In this document: one piece after another, positions 1 through 8,988 of the stretch | Numbering within the stretch: the first letter of the stretch is position 1 | Layout of the letters: each line of letters opens with the position of its first letter | Assembly (NCBI RefSeq): GCF_039134705.1 | Contig: NZ_CP146256.1 | Span: forward strand, 3,224,001 to 3,288,000 | Length of the DNA stretch: 64,000 bases | Direction of reading: 5' to 3' | Origin: Kineothrix sp. IPX-CK | Lineage (GTDB): Bacteria > Bacillota > Clostridia > Lachnospirales > Lachnospiraceae | The notes under the pieces: generated by a model | Database searches by the model: none | The model's input: only the letters and a program-made list of their open reading frames with translations | Told to the model about the DNA's origin: nothing | Position numbers and translations under genes: made by a program

Positions 1-861
1 TTTTTTACTCCTCTGTTTTCTATTGTTGAAACCATGAAAGTAGTTCAAACAGGTGATTTATCTGTTCAAGTACCCCTTATTAATGATGACGAAATCGGAT
101 ATCTCGCCAAATCCTTTAACAGAATGCTTCAAAATCTTAACAGTGTCATAAACCGGAATACCGCCCTCGTAACGCAGGTATACGAAATGCAGTATCTCCA
201 TAAATCCTCCCAATATGAAGCACTATGTAACCAGATTAAACCGCATTTTATCCATAATACGTTAAATACCATCAGTCTTCTTATCAAATGCAACGAATAT
301 GAGAAAGCAATTGACAGCATTGAAAATCTATCGCTCTTTTTACGAGGTGTTATGAATGTCGATAAAGATATTTTTTTAAGTACAGAGCTGCAGCTTGTAC
401 GCGCTTATTTACAGATTCAGCAAATTCGCTATGGAGAAAAATTGTCTTTTTCCATCGAGATCGATAAAAAATTATTACAAACGCAAATTCCCGCTCTGAC
501 CATACAGCCTCTCGTAGAAAACTGTGTGAAACACAGCTGTGAAGAAACGCGTACCCCTATGCATATCCGTATCCATGCATATCGTAATAACAACATGCTT
601 CTAATTACTGTTTCAGACAACGGATTGGGAATTGCTCCTGATAAATTAGAAGAACTCCGGCAAAATTTTGCATCAGATAATGATGCGAGGGACAATCATC
701 AGACCATCGACAACAGTATCGGCCTATTAAATGTCCAAAGAAGACTGAAAATCAAGTTTGGGACTTCCTCTCAGATTTTCCTTAATTCAATTTTGGGAGA
801 AGGAACGACTATTACAGTGTCTATTCCGCTTGACGGAAAGGAGGAAAAAGACTTTGTATAA
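1..861 (+). CDS. YesM-type sensor histidine kinase, 5'-truncated by the window
   Basis: The reading frame is open back to base 1, so the N-terminus (usually two membrane segments around an extracellular sensor) lies outside the window. The first visible residues are the end of a HAMP linker, with GDLSVQVPL and the DEIGYLAKSFNRML signature. A His_kinase domain follows, with the phospho-acceptor motif QIKPHFIHNTLN. The HATPase_c domain shows its N box (LVENCVKHS) and G1 box (SDNGLGI). This is the architecture of the YesM/LytS-like kinases that sense extracellular sugars or peptides. The stop codon overlaps the start of the response regulator gene by 8 nt, so the two are translationally coupled. 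The ligand cannot be told from what is visible. An internal ATG at 34 is not the true start. Confidence 0.9.
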   Translation, partial: FFTPLFSIVETMKVVQTGDLSVQVPLINDDEIGYLAKSFNRMLQNLNSVINRNTALVTQVYEMQYLHKSSQYEALCNQIKPHFIHNTLNTISLLIKCNEYEKAIDSIENLSLFLRGVMNVDKDIFLSTELQLVRAYLQIQQIRYGEKLSFSIEIDKKLLQTQIPALTIQPLVENCVKHSCEETRTPMHIRIHAYRNNNMLLITVSDNGLGIAPDKLEELRQNFASDNDARDNHQTIDNSIGLLNVQRRLKIKFGTSSQIFLNSILGEGTTITVSIPLDGKEEKDFV

Positions 862-2482
862 TATTCTGATTGTAGATGATGAGCAATTGATGCGTTCTTA
901 TCTTGCTAACAATATAACGGCCATCTGTCCTTCTTATCAGATAACAGGAATTGCCTGCGACGGCATTGAAGCTATGGATCTTTTAAAACACCGTCACTTT
1001 GATTTGGTCATCACGGATATCCGTATGCCGGCCATGGACGGATTAAGCTTGTGCAAATTTATCTATGAAACCGCACCTGAAACAAAAATAGTAATTATAT
1101 CCGGCTATAATGATTTCGAATATGCGCGTACCGCCATTAAATACCAGGTAACAGAATATCTTTTAAAGCCGCTTAATGACGATAACCTTTATGACGTATT
1201 GATGAATGTCAAAGAATCCCTTGACGGCAATCAGAAAAACTTGATGCCGATATCCTCCGGACAAGATAAAGAAATGACATCTTTAGATGTTTTTTCTGCG
1301 TTTCTTTTGAGCATCATTGAAGGAAATACCAATCAAGTATATACGCTTTATGAAGCAATAGAAGACAGATCGCTTAATTTTATGAAGCAGTATGCTTGTC
1401 TTGTCTTATTTACAATTGATGAATTAAACCTCATGCTTCTTCACGAAAACAATTATGATCTGACCACCCATCATCTGAAGTTATACAAAATCTGTCAGTC
1501 ATTTTGTATTGAAAATAATATTGTATCCGTCTATGACAATCACTCCTGCGTTCTGCTTTTTTTTAGCGAAGATACACTTTCGGCATTACAAGAGAGCATT
1601 ACAAAAATCTGTTGTGATTTACAGGACGAATTCGCTTCCAACAAGCTTCCCAAAATTACAATTGCGTGCGGAAAATACTTTTCGGATATTATGGACGCCC
1701 CACTCTCTGCGATGAGTGCTTATGACACGCTGGCGCTTACATTAAAGAATTTTTCCAATCCTATCTTTTATGAGAGTTATTTGGAAGAAGAAGGCTTTAT
1801 TAATCAGCTCAATCAGATTTCTTCAAAAATATATGAAGATTATCTTAAAAATGACACAGAGCATTTATACTTCAGTATACAGAGCTTCTGCAACTTGTTT
1901 AAAAAGCCGATAACACTCTCTACAATGCTGCGGAGTGGTTCTTATCTTATTCGCTATATATGCAGCCGTTCTAATATCAAAGCTCATTATATCAATGGGG
2001 CTTATAAAGAACTGACAATGCATGTAGAACAGCTCATGCCGCATTCAGAATATCGAAAAGATGATATCTTCAACGCTTTATGCCATACCGTATCCCGGTT
2101 GAATTCTCCTAATAACAGAAGAATGCTGTCCGAAACTAACCAGATTGTAAATCTTGCAACAAATTATATCTTAAAACATTATGACGAACCGCTGAGCCTT
2201 TCCCTCATTGCAGATGAAATCGGTGTGAACAGTTGTTATCTAAGTGACTTGATTCATAAAAACCTTGGACAGTCTTATTCTAAGTATTTGTTAAAAATAC
2301 GCATGGAACAAGCTGTACAAATGATGCGGCAAAATCCCGGCGATAAGGTATATTCCATTGCAGAAAAGGTGGGATTTGTCAGTACAAAGCACTTCATTTC
2401 TGTATTCAAGAGATATTATGGACTGACCCCGACTGCTTATATGGAACAATCTCTTACTCGGTCATTCCCATTTCATACATGA
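854..2482 (+). CDS. YesN-type AraC-family response regulator
   Basis: Cytoplasmic DNA-binding partner of the upstream kinase. The receiver domain covers residues 1-120, with acidic pair D8-D9, phospho-acceptor D55 in DLVITDIRMPAMDG, S83 and K105 (LLKPL). A variable middle region follows, and residues of about 440-540 form a double helix-turn-helix AraC domain (SLIADEIGVNSCYLSDLI; IAEKVGFVSTKHFISVFKRYYG). I chose the TTG at 854 because AAGGAGG lies 9 nt upstream (838-844) and the protein then begins MYNILIVDDEQ, as expected for a receiver. The frame stays open further upstream to an ATG at 758, but that would put about 32 junk residues before the domain. Length 542 aa is normal for the family. 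The target is probably a transport or metabolic operon outside the window. Confidence 0.9.
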   Translation: MYNILIVDDEQLMRSYLANNITAICPSYQITGIACDGIEAMDLLKHRHFDLVITDIRMPAMDGLSLCKFIYETAPETKIVIISGYNDFEYARTAIKYQVTEYLLKPLNDDNLYDVLMNVKESLDGNQKNLMPISSGQDKEMTSLDVFSAFLLSIIEGNTNQVYTLYEAIEDRSLNFMKQYACLVLFTIDELNLMLLHENNYDLTTHHLKLYKICQSFCIENNIVSVYDNHSCVLLFFSEDTLSALQESITKICCDLQDEFASNKLPKITIACGKYFSDIMDAPLSAMSAYDTLALTLKNFSNPIFYESYLEEEGFINQLNQISSKIYEDYLKNDTEHLYFSIQSFCNLFKKPITLSTMLRSGSYLIRYICSRSNIKAHYINGAYKELTMHVEQLMPHSEYRKDDIFNALCHTVSRLNSPNNRRMLSETNQIVNLATNYILKHYDEPLSLSLIADEIGVNSCYLSDLIHKNLGQSYSKYLLKIRMEQAVQMMRQNPGDKVYSIAEKVGFVSTKHFISVFKRYYGLTPTAYMEQSLTRSFPFHT

Positions 2483-2507
2483 ATTAAGTCCATTAACATT
2501 CATAAGC

Positions 2508-2554
2508 AAAACACTTCTAAAGAAAAGGAACGCCCATTCTTTAGAAGTGTTTTT
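2508..2554 (+). terminator. Intrinsic terminator after the two-component operon
   Basis: The arms AACACTTCTAAAGAA and TTCTTTAGAAGTGTT are perfectly complementary over 15 bp, separated by a loop of about 12 nt and followed by a T-run. It lies about 28 nt after the response regulator stop. Confidence 0.88.
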
Positions 2555-2726
2555 TATGTTCTATATCCAGGAAACACAGTTAAACTCATTTGTCAACCTT
2601 AAACAACGAAACTCGTCAAAATGTTCTGCCGTGAACTTCTTGTACCACTATTTTTACATCTAATATAAATATTTTTATATCAGAAAAGTTATTATATAAA
2701 ACAAAAGGAAACTCATAGATTTTTAA

Positions 2727-2744
2727 TTGTTATTTTTTTAACAA
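2727..2744. promoter_or_regulatory. Upstream Rex-type operator of adhE
   Basis: TTGTTATTTTTTTAACAA is an 18-bp near-palindrome (half-site TTGTTAW, 4-nt spacer, one mismatch in the left half). It matches the operator form TTGTTAANNNNTTAACAA reported for Rex, the NADH/NAD+-sensing repressor, in clostridia. It lies just upstream of the -35 box of the adhE promoter. Confidence 0.7.
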
Positions 2745-2749
2745 ATCTA

Positions 2750-2778
2750 TTTACAAATACCTTTTTTTCTGTTATATT
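2750..2778 (+). promoter_or_regulatory. Sigma-A promoter of adhE
   Basis: TTTACA at 2750-2755 and TATATT at 2773-2778 are separated by exactly 17 nt. The predicted transcript start is near 2785, directly before the downstream Rex-type operator, so bound repressor would block initiation or early elongation. Confidence 0.75.
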
Positions 2779-2793
2779 CATCACATAACCGTT

Positions 2794-2811
2794 TTGTTAA
2801 TTTTTTAACAA
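2794..2811. promoter_or_regulatory. Perfect Rex-type operator between promoter and adhE
   Basis: TTGTTAATTTTTTAACAA is a perfect 18-bp palindrome (TTGTTAA, 4-nt spacer, TTAACAA), the published clostridial Rex consensus. It sits immediately after the expected transcript start and 19 nt before the adhE start codon. No rex gene is present in the window. Confidence 0.82.
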
Positions 2812-2829
2812 TTAAAAAGGAGGATATCT

Positions 2830-5451
2830 ATGTCTAATAAATTACAGCAACCCACCCCCAAGGAGCATGTCGATCAATTAGTGAAAAACGCAATCGGTGC
2901 ACTAAATGATTTCTTGTCCCTGGATCAAGAGACAGTTGATAATATAGTTCATGAGATGGCTCTTGCCGGACTCGCAAAGCAACAGGTACTTGCTAAAATG
3001 GCAATAGAAGAAACCGGAAAAGGAATCTACGAAGATAAGATTACAAAAAATATTTTTGCAACAGAATATGTATGGCATTCTATCAAATATCAAAAAACAG
3101 TTGGTATTATTGAAGATAATGAAGAAGAGGATTACATGATCGTGGCTGAGCCGGTAGGTATCGTTGCCGGTGTTACTCCTGTTACAAACCCCACCTCCAC
3201 TACCATGTTCAAATGCTTAACTTGTATAAAGACCAGAAACCCGATTATTTTTGGTTTCCACCCCAGTTCCCAGCAATGCTCCAAGGAAGCCGCAAAAACC
3301 TTATATGAGGCAGCTGTCAAGGCCGGTGCTCCCAAAAACTGTATACAATGGATCGAATATCCTTCCATCGATGCTACCAGAGAACTAATGAATCATCCCG
3401 ATATATCTATGATTCTGGCTACCGGAGGATCCGGAATGGTTAAGCAGGCTTATTCCTGCGGAAAGCCCGCCCTTGGTGTAGGTCCTGGCAATGTTCCCTG
3501 CTTTATTGAAAAAACCGCCAACTTAAAGCGTGCCGTAAATGATCTGATATTATCTAAATCCTTTGATCACGGCATGATCTGTGCTTCCGAACAGGCGGTA
3601 ATTATCGAGGCTCCCGTATATGATGAAGTTGTGGATCTGATGAAGAAGGATGGCTGCTACTTCGCCACCAAAGAAGAGATTAAGCTCCTGGAGCCCGTGG
3701 TAATCAATAAAGCAACCGGTGCCGTTAATCCTGACATTGTTGGGAAATCACCGTTCGATATTGCAGCGCTGGCCGGAATCAGCATTCCTGTAAACGCCAA
3801 GATCTTATGTACGGAGTTAGACGGAGTTGGTCCGCAGTACCCTTTGTCCAAAGAAAAGCTTTCCCCCGTACTCGCAGTACTTAAAGCTCAGAATCTGGAG
3901 AAGGGTCTCCAGCTTTGTGAGAAGATGATCGCACTTGGCGGCCTGGGCCATTCCTCTGTCATCCATTCCAATAATGATGATGTCATTAAGACCTTCTCTT
4001 CTCGAATGAGAACCGGCCGTATCCTCGTAAATTCACCTTCCACACATGGTGCGATCGGTGATCTATATAATACAAATATGCCTTCTCTTACCTTAGGCTG
4101 CGGCTCTTACGGCGGTAACTCCACTACCCATAACGTATCCGCTGTCGATCTGGTAAACTATAAACGCGTAGCAAAGAGGAGGAATAATATGCAATGGTTT
4201 AAGGTACCCAGTAAAATATATTTTGAGTCCGGTTCAACCGCATATTTATCAAAAATGCCTGACATAACAAAGGCATTTATCGTAACTGACCCGTCTATGA
4301 CCCAATTGGGCTATGTCAGCAAGGTATTATATCAATTAAGAAAGCGTCCCGATTATGTACACAGTGAGATTTTCGACCAGGTTGAGCCTGATCCGAGCCT
4401 TAATACTATCTTAAAAGGCGTAGAGGAAATGAATAAGTTCAAGCCCGACGTAATTATTGCACTGGGCGGCGGTTCCGCTATTGATGCAGCTAAGGGCATG
4501 TGGTTATTCTATGAAGATCCGACTGCAGATTTCAAGAATATGTCCTTGAAGTTTTTAGATATCCGTAAACGTACCTATAAATTCCCTGCCTTAGGTAAGA
4601 AGGCACAATTTGTAGCAATTCCGACTACTTCCGGAACAGGATCGGAGGTCACCTCCTTTGCTGTTATTTCGGATAAACAGGAAAATAAGAAATATCCTCT
4701 GGCAGATTATGAGTTGACACCTGATATTGCAATTATAGACCCTGACTTTGTTATGACCGTCCCCAAGAAATCAACCGCCTGGACCGGTATGGATGTACTT
4801 ACCCATGCAATTGAGGCATATATCTCAGTGATAGCATCCGATTATACCGATGCACTGGCAATTCATGCAATTGATTTAGTATTCAAGTATCTAAGAGAGT
4901 CTTATGACAAGGGGGCACAGAGTCCTATCGCACGCGAGAAGATGCATAATGCTTCAACTATTGCCGGTATGGCATTTACCAATGCCTTCCTTGGAATTAA
5001 CCATTCTCTGGCTCATAAACTGGGCGGCGAGTATCATATTCCTCACGGTTGTGCAAATGCAATTTTATTGCCCCATGTAATACGATACAATGGTGTTGAT
5101 TGCCCCACTAAGGTTACATCCTTCCCGAAATATGAAAGTTATATCGTAGGTGATAAGATTTTTGAATTGATGAAAAAATTAGGAAGGAATCCGAAAAATA
5201 ACGCTGAAGCCGTAGAAATGCTGGCAAAAGAAGTGGAAGATCTCAATAAGCATTTGGAAATTCCTAATAACTTAAAAGAATACGGAATCGATGAAAAAGA
5301 CTTCCTCTACAAGCTCTCTGGACTTGCCGATCTGGCCTTCGGTGACCAATGTACAACAGCTAACCCCAGACTTCCTCTTGTATCTGAATTAGAGGATCTT
5401 TACCTCCTGGCATACTATGGCAAAGGCAATATTCCGGAAAAAGAGAAATAA
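2830..5451 (+). CDS. adhE: Bifunctional acetaldehyde/alcohol dehydrogenase AdhE
   Basis: Reduces acetyl-CoA to acetaldehyde and then ethanol with two NADH, re-oxidising NADH during fermentation; family members assemble into cytoplasmic spirosomes. Residues 1 to about 440 form a CoA-acylating aldehyde dehydrogenase with catalytic C251 in FDHGMICASEQ. From about residue 455 an iron-dependent alcohol dehydrogenase follows, with the glycine-rich ALGGGSAIDAAKG motif and metal-binding segments (MDVLTHAIEAY, INHSLAHKLGG, HIPHGCANA). Length 873 aa is typical. An AAAAGGAGGA SD lies about 6 nt before the ATG. The gene is monocistronic, with its own promoter, two Rex-type operators and a terminator. Transcription should rise when NADH is high, because NADH releases Rex (known for the family). 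Confidence 0.97.
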   Translation: MSNKLQQPTPKEHVDQLVKNAIGALNDFLSLDQETVDNIVHEMALAGLAKQQVLAKMAIEETGKGIYEDKITKNIFATEYVWHSIKYQKTVGIIEDNEEEDYMIVAEPVGIVAGVTPVTNPTSTTMFKCLTCIKTRNPIIFGFHPSSQQCSKEAAKTLYEAAVKAGAPKNCIQWIEYPSIDATRELMNHPDISMILATGGSGMVKQAYSCGKPALGVGPGNVPCFIEKTANLKRAVNDLILSKSFDHGMICASEQAVIIEAPVYDEVVDLMKKDGCYFATKEEIKLLEPVVINKATGAVNPDIVGKSPFDIAALAGISIPVNAKILCTELDGVGPQYPLSKEKLSPVLAVLKAQNLEKGLQLCEKMIALGGLGHSSVIHSNNDDVIKTFSSRMRTGRILVNSPSTHGAIGDLYNTNMPSLTLGCGSYGGNSTTHNVSAVDLVNYKRVAKRRNNMQWFKVPSKIYFESGSTAYLSKMPDITKAFIVTDPSMTQLGYVSKVLYQLRKRPDYVHSEIFDQVEPDPSLNTILKGVEEMNKFKPDVIIALGGGSAIDAAKGMWLFYEDPTADFKNMSLKFLDIRKRTYKFPALGKKAQFVAIPTTSGTGSEVTSFAVISDKQENKKYPLADYELTPDIAIIDPDFVMTVPKKSTAWTGMDVLTHAIEAYISVIASDYTDALAIHAIDLVFKYLRESYDKGAQSPIAREKMHNASTIAGMAFTNAFLGINHSLAHKLGGEYHIPHGCANAILLPHVIRYNGVDCPTKVTSFPKYESYIVGDKIFELMKKLGRNPKNNAEAVEMLAKEVEDLNKHLEIPNNLKEYGIDEKDFLYKLSGLADLAFGDQCTTANPRLPLVSELEDLYLLAYYGKGNIPEKEK

Positions 5452-5486
5452 GATACGCCTTATCTGCATAATAGGATAAAATAAAT

Positions 5487-5525
5487 AAAGAGAGCGCATG
5501 ATTTCATTACTATGCGCTCTCTCTC
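5487..5525. terminator. Bidirectional terminator between adhE and the deacetylase gene
   Basis: AAAGAGAGCGCAT pairs with ATGCGCTCTCTCTTT around a loop of about 12 nt, with A-rich sequence on the left and T-rich sequence on the right. It lies between two convergent genes and can serve both. Confidence 0.8.
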
Positions 5526-5582
5526 TTTATATCTTTTTCTGCTGATTTCTTGATTTTTTAAAAAACGCTCCCTCCTCTTCTG

Positions 5583-6392
5583 TTAATCAAACAGGATCTC
5601 CTCCACCGTCACAAAGCTATAACCCTCCTCCGTCAGTTCATCTACTATATTCAGTGCCGCGGTAACGGTAGAAGGATAATAGTCGTGCATCAGGATAATA
5701 TCATTCTCCTCTACCTTCTTCACCACATTCTCCGTAATACATGCCACATTTGTAGAACACCAGTCAAGAGGGTCTACCGTCCAAAGCACCGGGAACATAT
5801 TAAGCTCTGTTTCAAAATTCTTATCCCAGCTCCCGTAGGGCGGGCGGACATAAATCACATCTTCTCGTGTAATCTTACTGATGACCTCGTTGGTACGTAT
5901 CAGCTCCTCCTTAAACTCCTTCCGGTTTCGTTTGGTCAGCTGGGTATGGTAAAACGTATGATTTCCTATTACATGCCCTTCCTCGTACATTCTCTGAATA
6001 ATCTTAGGATATTTCTCCGCATTCATTCCAGTCACAAAAAAAGTGGCCCTAATACCTCTTTGCTTAAGCCCATCCAATATCTGTTCCGTATAATACGGAT
6101 GAGGTCCGTCGTCAAAGGTCAGCGCAACCTTTCCCTTATCTTCTTTCTCATCCAGCGCCGATCTCAATATCTCCTTCCGGGACATAGTTAAGACTGCCGC
6201 CTTTTTATCTTCTCCGTAATCCCTGACATATAAAAACAGAAACGCTGCCGCCGCCAGAATTCCCAGCGCTGCGCATTCCCGAAGTCCAATTTTAAAGCGC
6301 AAATGCCTGCCTCTTATCATTGTTTTCTTCTTATGTATATGTACTAAGCGCCGCATATATGTTCCGGGACGAGACTCCAGACAGGACCACAA
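5583..6392 (-). CDS. Membrane-anchored polysaccharide deacetylase (PdaA/NodB-like)
   Basis: NodB-homology carbohydrate esterase family 4, which removes N-acetyl groups from peptidoglycan or a similar polymer at the cell surface. A hydrophobic segment (about residues 40-56) acts as membrane anchor. The catalytic domain shows TFDDGPHPYYT (catalytic Asp and metal Asp), the metal-binding HTFYH, the RPPYGSWD motif and a late LMHDYY motif. Coordinates assume a TTG start; ATGs at residues 13 (6356) or 25 (6320) are also plausible, since no upstream site has a strong SD. It is the last gene of the minus-strand operon, 10 nt after the HAD gene, and may have its own role in the cell wall rather than in sugar use. 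Confidence 0.85.
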   Translation of the reverse strand: MWSCLESRPGTYMRRLVHIHKKKTMIRGRHLRFKIGLRECAALGILAAAAFLFLYVRDYGEDKKAAVLTMSRKEILRSALDEKEDKGKVALTFDDGPHPYYTEQILDGLKQRGIRATFFVTGMNAEKYPKIIQRMYEEGHVIGNHTFYHTQLTKRNRKEFKEELIRTNEVISKITREDVIYVRPPYGSWDKNFETELNMFPVLWTVDPLDWCSTNVACITENVVKKVEENDIILMHDYYPSTVTAALNIVDELTEEGYSFVTVEEILFD

Positions 6393-6402
6393 ATATTCAT
6401 CT

Positions 6403-7044
6403 CTACGCTTCTATCAGCTTAATAATCTCATCAAAATGTTTTACCGGAAATGTTGTATGTTCGTTGCCGGCGGCTTCCTGTACGCCAACCGTCTGAAATC
6501 CCCCTGCATACGCTGCCTGAATACCGGCATTCGCATCTTCTACCACCAGACATTCCTCCACCGGCACACCTAACGAGTCTGCTGCCTTAAGAAACACTTC
6601 CGGATCAGGCTTTGAATTTGAAATATCGTTACCGTCTATAACTATATCAAAGAAATCTTTCAAGCCGAGACGTTCAAGAATTAATTTTGTATTTTTACTG
6701 GAGGAACCGATTGCAAGCAAAATCCCACTCTCCTTCAATCGCTTCAATGTATTCCATACCTCACCGGACAAATCTGACTCTGACATCTGATTTAACATTT
6801 TCTGATAGATCTGATTTTTCTTTTCTGTAAGCTGTATTTTCTCTTCTTCCGTAAACTCCCTCTTTGCTCGTTCTAAAATAATTTCCAGGCTTTCCATTCT
6901 TGAGACTCCGCGAAGTCTGTGATTAATGTTCTCGTCAAAATAAACCTGTATTGAATCCGCCATAGCTTTCCATGCGATATAATGATACTTGTCCGTGGAA
7001 CAGATCACTCCATCCAAGTCAAAAATCACTGCTTTTTTATTCAT
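6403..7044 (-). CDS. HAD-superfamily hydrolase, beta-phosphoglucomutase-like
   Basis: Class IA haloacid-dehalogenase-fold enzyme of 213 aa. Motif I is FDLDGVICS with nucleophile D9 and acid/base D11. The cap contains RLRGVSRMESLEIIL, which is the beta-phosphoglucomutase signature. Motif II is GSSSKN, the lysine lies in SKPDPEVF, and the acidic motif is VEDANAGI. Beta-phosphoglucomutase converts beta-glucose-1-phosphate to glucose-6-phosphate, fitting downstream of a glycoside phosphorylase or glycosidase. The start overlaps the esterase stop by 4 nt, so it belongs to the carbohydrate operon. A sugar-phosphate phosphatase is an alternative, but the cap signature favours the mutase. Confidence 0.85.
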   Translation of the reverse strand: MNKKAVIFDLDGVICSTDKYHYIAWKAMADSIQVYFDENINHRLRGVSRMESLEIILERAKREFTEEEKIQLTEKKNQIYQKMLNQMSESDLSGEVWNTLKRLKESGILLAIGSSSKNTKLILERLGLKDFFDIVIDGNDISNSKPDPEVFLKAADSLGVPVEECLVVEDANAGIQAAYAGGFQTVGVQEAAGNEHTTFPVKHFDEIIKLIEA

Positions 7045-7919
7045 TTAATTTCCTCCAGCCATAGTAATGCATTTTCAAACCATTTATCCATATGATTTCC
7101 TGCCCATGCATTCTCATCTGAACAATGCTTTTTATATAATCCCTGTCCATGACAGCCATTTGCATAAATGTGCAGCTCACATGGTACATTTTTCTCTTTG
7201 CATAAGTTTGCCATCGCCAGCCAATCATTGACAGGAATCACCATATCCGCAAAACATCCGAAAATGAAAAGCGGCGGCATCTTGGAGGAGACATGCTCTA
7301 ATAAATTAACCCTTTCCAATTCCGCTTCCGTATAATCCAGCTTTCCCGTCAAAATCTGGCGGATATTAGGACCTCTAAAATCCATCATCAACCCCTGTTC
7401 AATGAGATCGATCAAATATTGCGGCATTTCCTCTCCCTCACGCACCGGATTCAGACTAAAAGCCGGATACCCTAACACTAAGGAGTTCGGTTTAATATCT
7501 TCCGCCGAGCACCTTAATGCCTCTGTCAAAAATGGTTCAAAATAGCATTCTCCCAAACTGGCCGCAAGATGTCCGCCTGCAGAAAATCCTGCAACAGAGA
7601 TATGTTCCGGATCAATGAGCCATTCTTTTGCATGTGACCGGATCAGTTTCATTGCCGCCGCCAGCTCCATCAAGGCCTGCGGAAATGGATGTTCTATTTT
7701 CACGGAATACTTCAATACAAAGGCATGGTACCCTTCTGCCGCAAAGGCAAGAGCGACCGGCTCACCCTCGTTTTGAGAAACTTCTGTGTATCCGCCGCCC
7801 GGACTTATGAGCATTGCAGGCTTGACCGTATCTTTCCTTCCGTATTCCTCATTATCCAGAATATATGTCGTCAATGTTGCATCAGAGCCCTCTAATAATG
7901 CAAATACCTCAGATTTCAT
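7041..7919 (-). CDS. Alpha/beta hydrolase, acetyl-esterase-like
   Basis: Serine esterase of the BD-FAE / acetylxylan-esterase-like group, 292 aa, no signal peptide, so cytoplasmic. The oxyanion-hole motif is PGGGY near residue 40, the nucleophile is S113 in GFSAGGH, the acid is the Asp of FADMVIPVND and the base is the His of GCHGQGL. It probably removes acetyl or acyl groups from the sugar brought in by the neighbouring ABC transporter (inference from context). The gene overlaps the permease gene upstream by 11 nt and the HAD gene downstream by 4 nt, which indicates tight translational coupling. Confidence 0.85.
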   Translation of the reverse strand: MKSEVFALLEGSDATLTTYILDNEEYGRKDTVKPAMLISPGGGYTEVSQNEGEPVALAFAAEGYHAFVLKYSVKIEHPFPQALMELAAAMKLIRSHAKEWLIDPEHISVAGFSAGGHLAASLGECYFEPFLTEALRCSAEDIKPNSLVLGYPAFSLNPVREGEEMPQYLIDLIEQGLMMDFRGPNIRQILTGKLDYTEAELERVNLLEHVSSKMPPLFIFGCFADMVIPVNDWLAMANLCKEKNVPCELHIYANGCHGQGLYKKHCSDENAWAGNHMDKWFENALLWLEEIK

Positions 7920-8922
7920 GCTTGCCCAGCTCCTTTCGCATAAATAAGTTTAAAATAAAATTCTTTACTTTATCTTTATCGTTGATGTAAGCCATAATAA
8001 ATGCCAATACGATACCTGTCACTATCGTCTGAAGCGAACCGTCCACGCCAAACGAATTCATACCGTAGCTGAATACCTCCATACCTACCGCACCCATAAA
8101 AATTCCCCACGGCATGTTACTGTACTCTGCAAGAAACAGACCGATCAGGACCGGCGCCATCGAAGAAAACATCAGCGCTGTAGAGCTTAAATTGGATGCA
8201 GGCTCGATTTTCCCTCCGCAAGCATTTAACATTGCTGCAATTCCCAGCAAAAATCCAACTAACAGGTAAGTCAGAAGAATATTTTTCTTTTCGTGTACAC
8301 CTGAATTTACCGCCAGTTTCGCATGGGCTCCAAGACTTCTTGTATCGTATCCGAACTTTGTCTTATAAAGCAGAAAATGTACAATTATCATAACCAGAAG
8401 CAGAAGTATATAGCACAATGGGGCTTTTGAAACCGATAATATATGCGTGGTGTAATCTGCATCATTTGCAAAAATATTTGCTCCCAGCCCATTATTGAGC
8501 ATTCCGCTCAAAGACTCATACAACATGACAATTCCCAAAGAAATGATCATATTGGGAACTTTAAGCACTACATATAGTACTCCTTCCACAAAAGCCAGAA
8601 CCATACAGGATACAATACAAAGCAACAAAATTCCAAAAACATTCAGATGGAGGCTCATCCCGATATTGCATCCAATAATCGCCCCCAATAGTGCGATGGC
8701 ACCCGGACCAAAATCCCATCTTCCGCCGGAAAGCGGAATAGCAATCGCCAATGCGACTACTGTAGTCAATACACTATCCTGAAAAATTCCATTTAATGTA
8801 TACGAAGTAAAAAAGAACTGATTTCCGACCAAAAGACTGATCAACGCAAAAACGGCGTACATTCCTATAGGGAAAAGAAAGGTCATACAATGGTTTTTTA
8901 CTCGTTCTTTGGATATATTCAT
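7909..8922 (-). CDS. Sugar ABC transporter permease (RbsC-like), second of two
   Basis: BPD_transp_2 family membrane protein with eight to ten hydrophobic segments and the family-typical GGRWDFGPGAIALLGA region near the first third. It forms half of the channel for the importer together with the permease at 10313-11290. I chose the ATG at 8922 (MNISKERVKN) because AAAGGG lies upstream at a good distance; the frame is open to 8973, but that adds 17 non-hydrophobic residues with no SD. Having two different permeases points to a heterodimeric channel, as in AI-2 and some pentose importers. Substrate unknown. Confidence 0.87.
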   Translation of the reverse strand: MNISKERVKNHCMTFLFPIGMYAVFALISLLVGNQFFFTSYTLNGIFQDSVLTTVVALAIAIPLSGGRWDFGPGAIALLGAIIGCNIGMSLHLNVFGILLLCIVSCMVLAFVEGVLYVVLKVPNMIISLGIVMLYESLSGMLNNGLGANIFANDADYTTHILSVSKAPLCYILLLLVMIIVHFLLYKTKFGYDTRSLGAHAKLAVNSGVHEKKNILLTYLLVGFLLGIAAMLNACGGKIEPASNLSSTALMFSSMAPVLIGLFLAEYSNMPWGIFMGAVGMEVFSYGMNSFGVDGSLQTIVTGIVLAFIMAYINDKDKVKNFILNLFMRKELGKHEI

Positions 8923-8988
8923 AAATTTTTGCCCTTTCACTTTTCTTGTGCTGCAGAGGAATCCACAGCACAAGAATTGAAGTAATAA

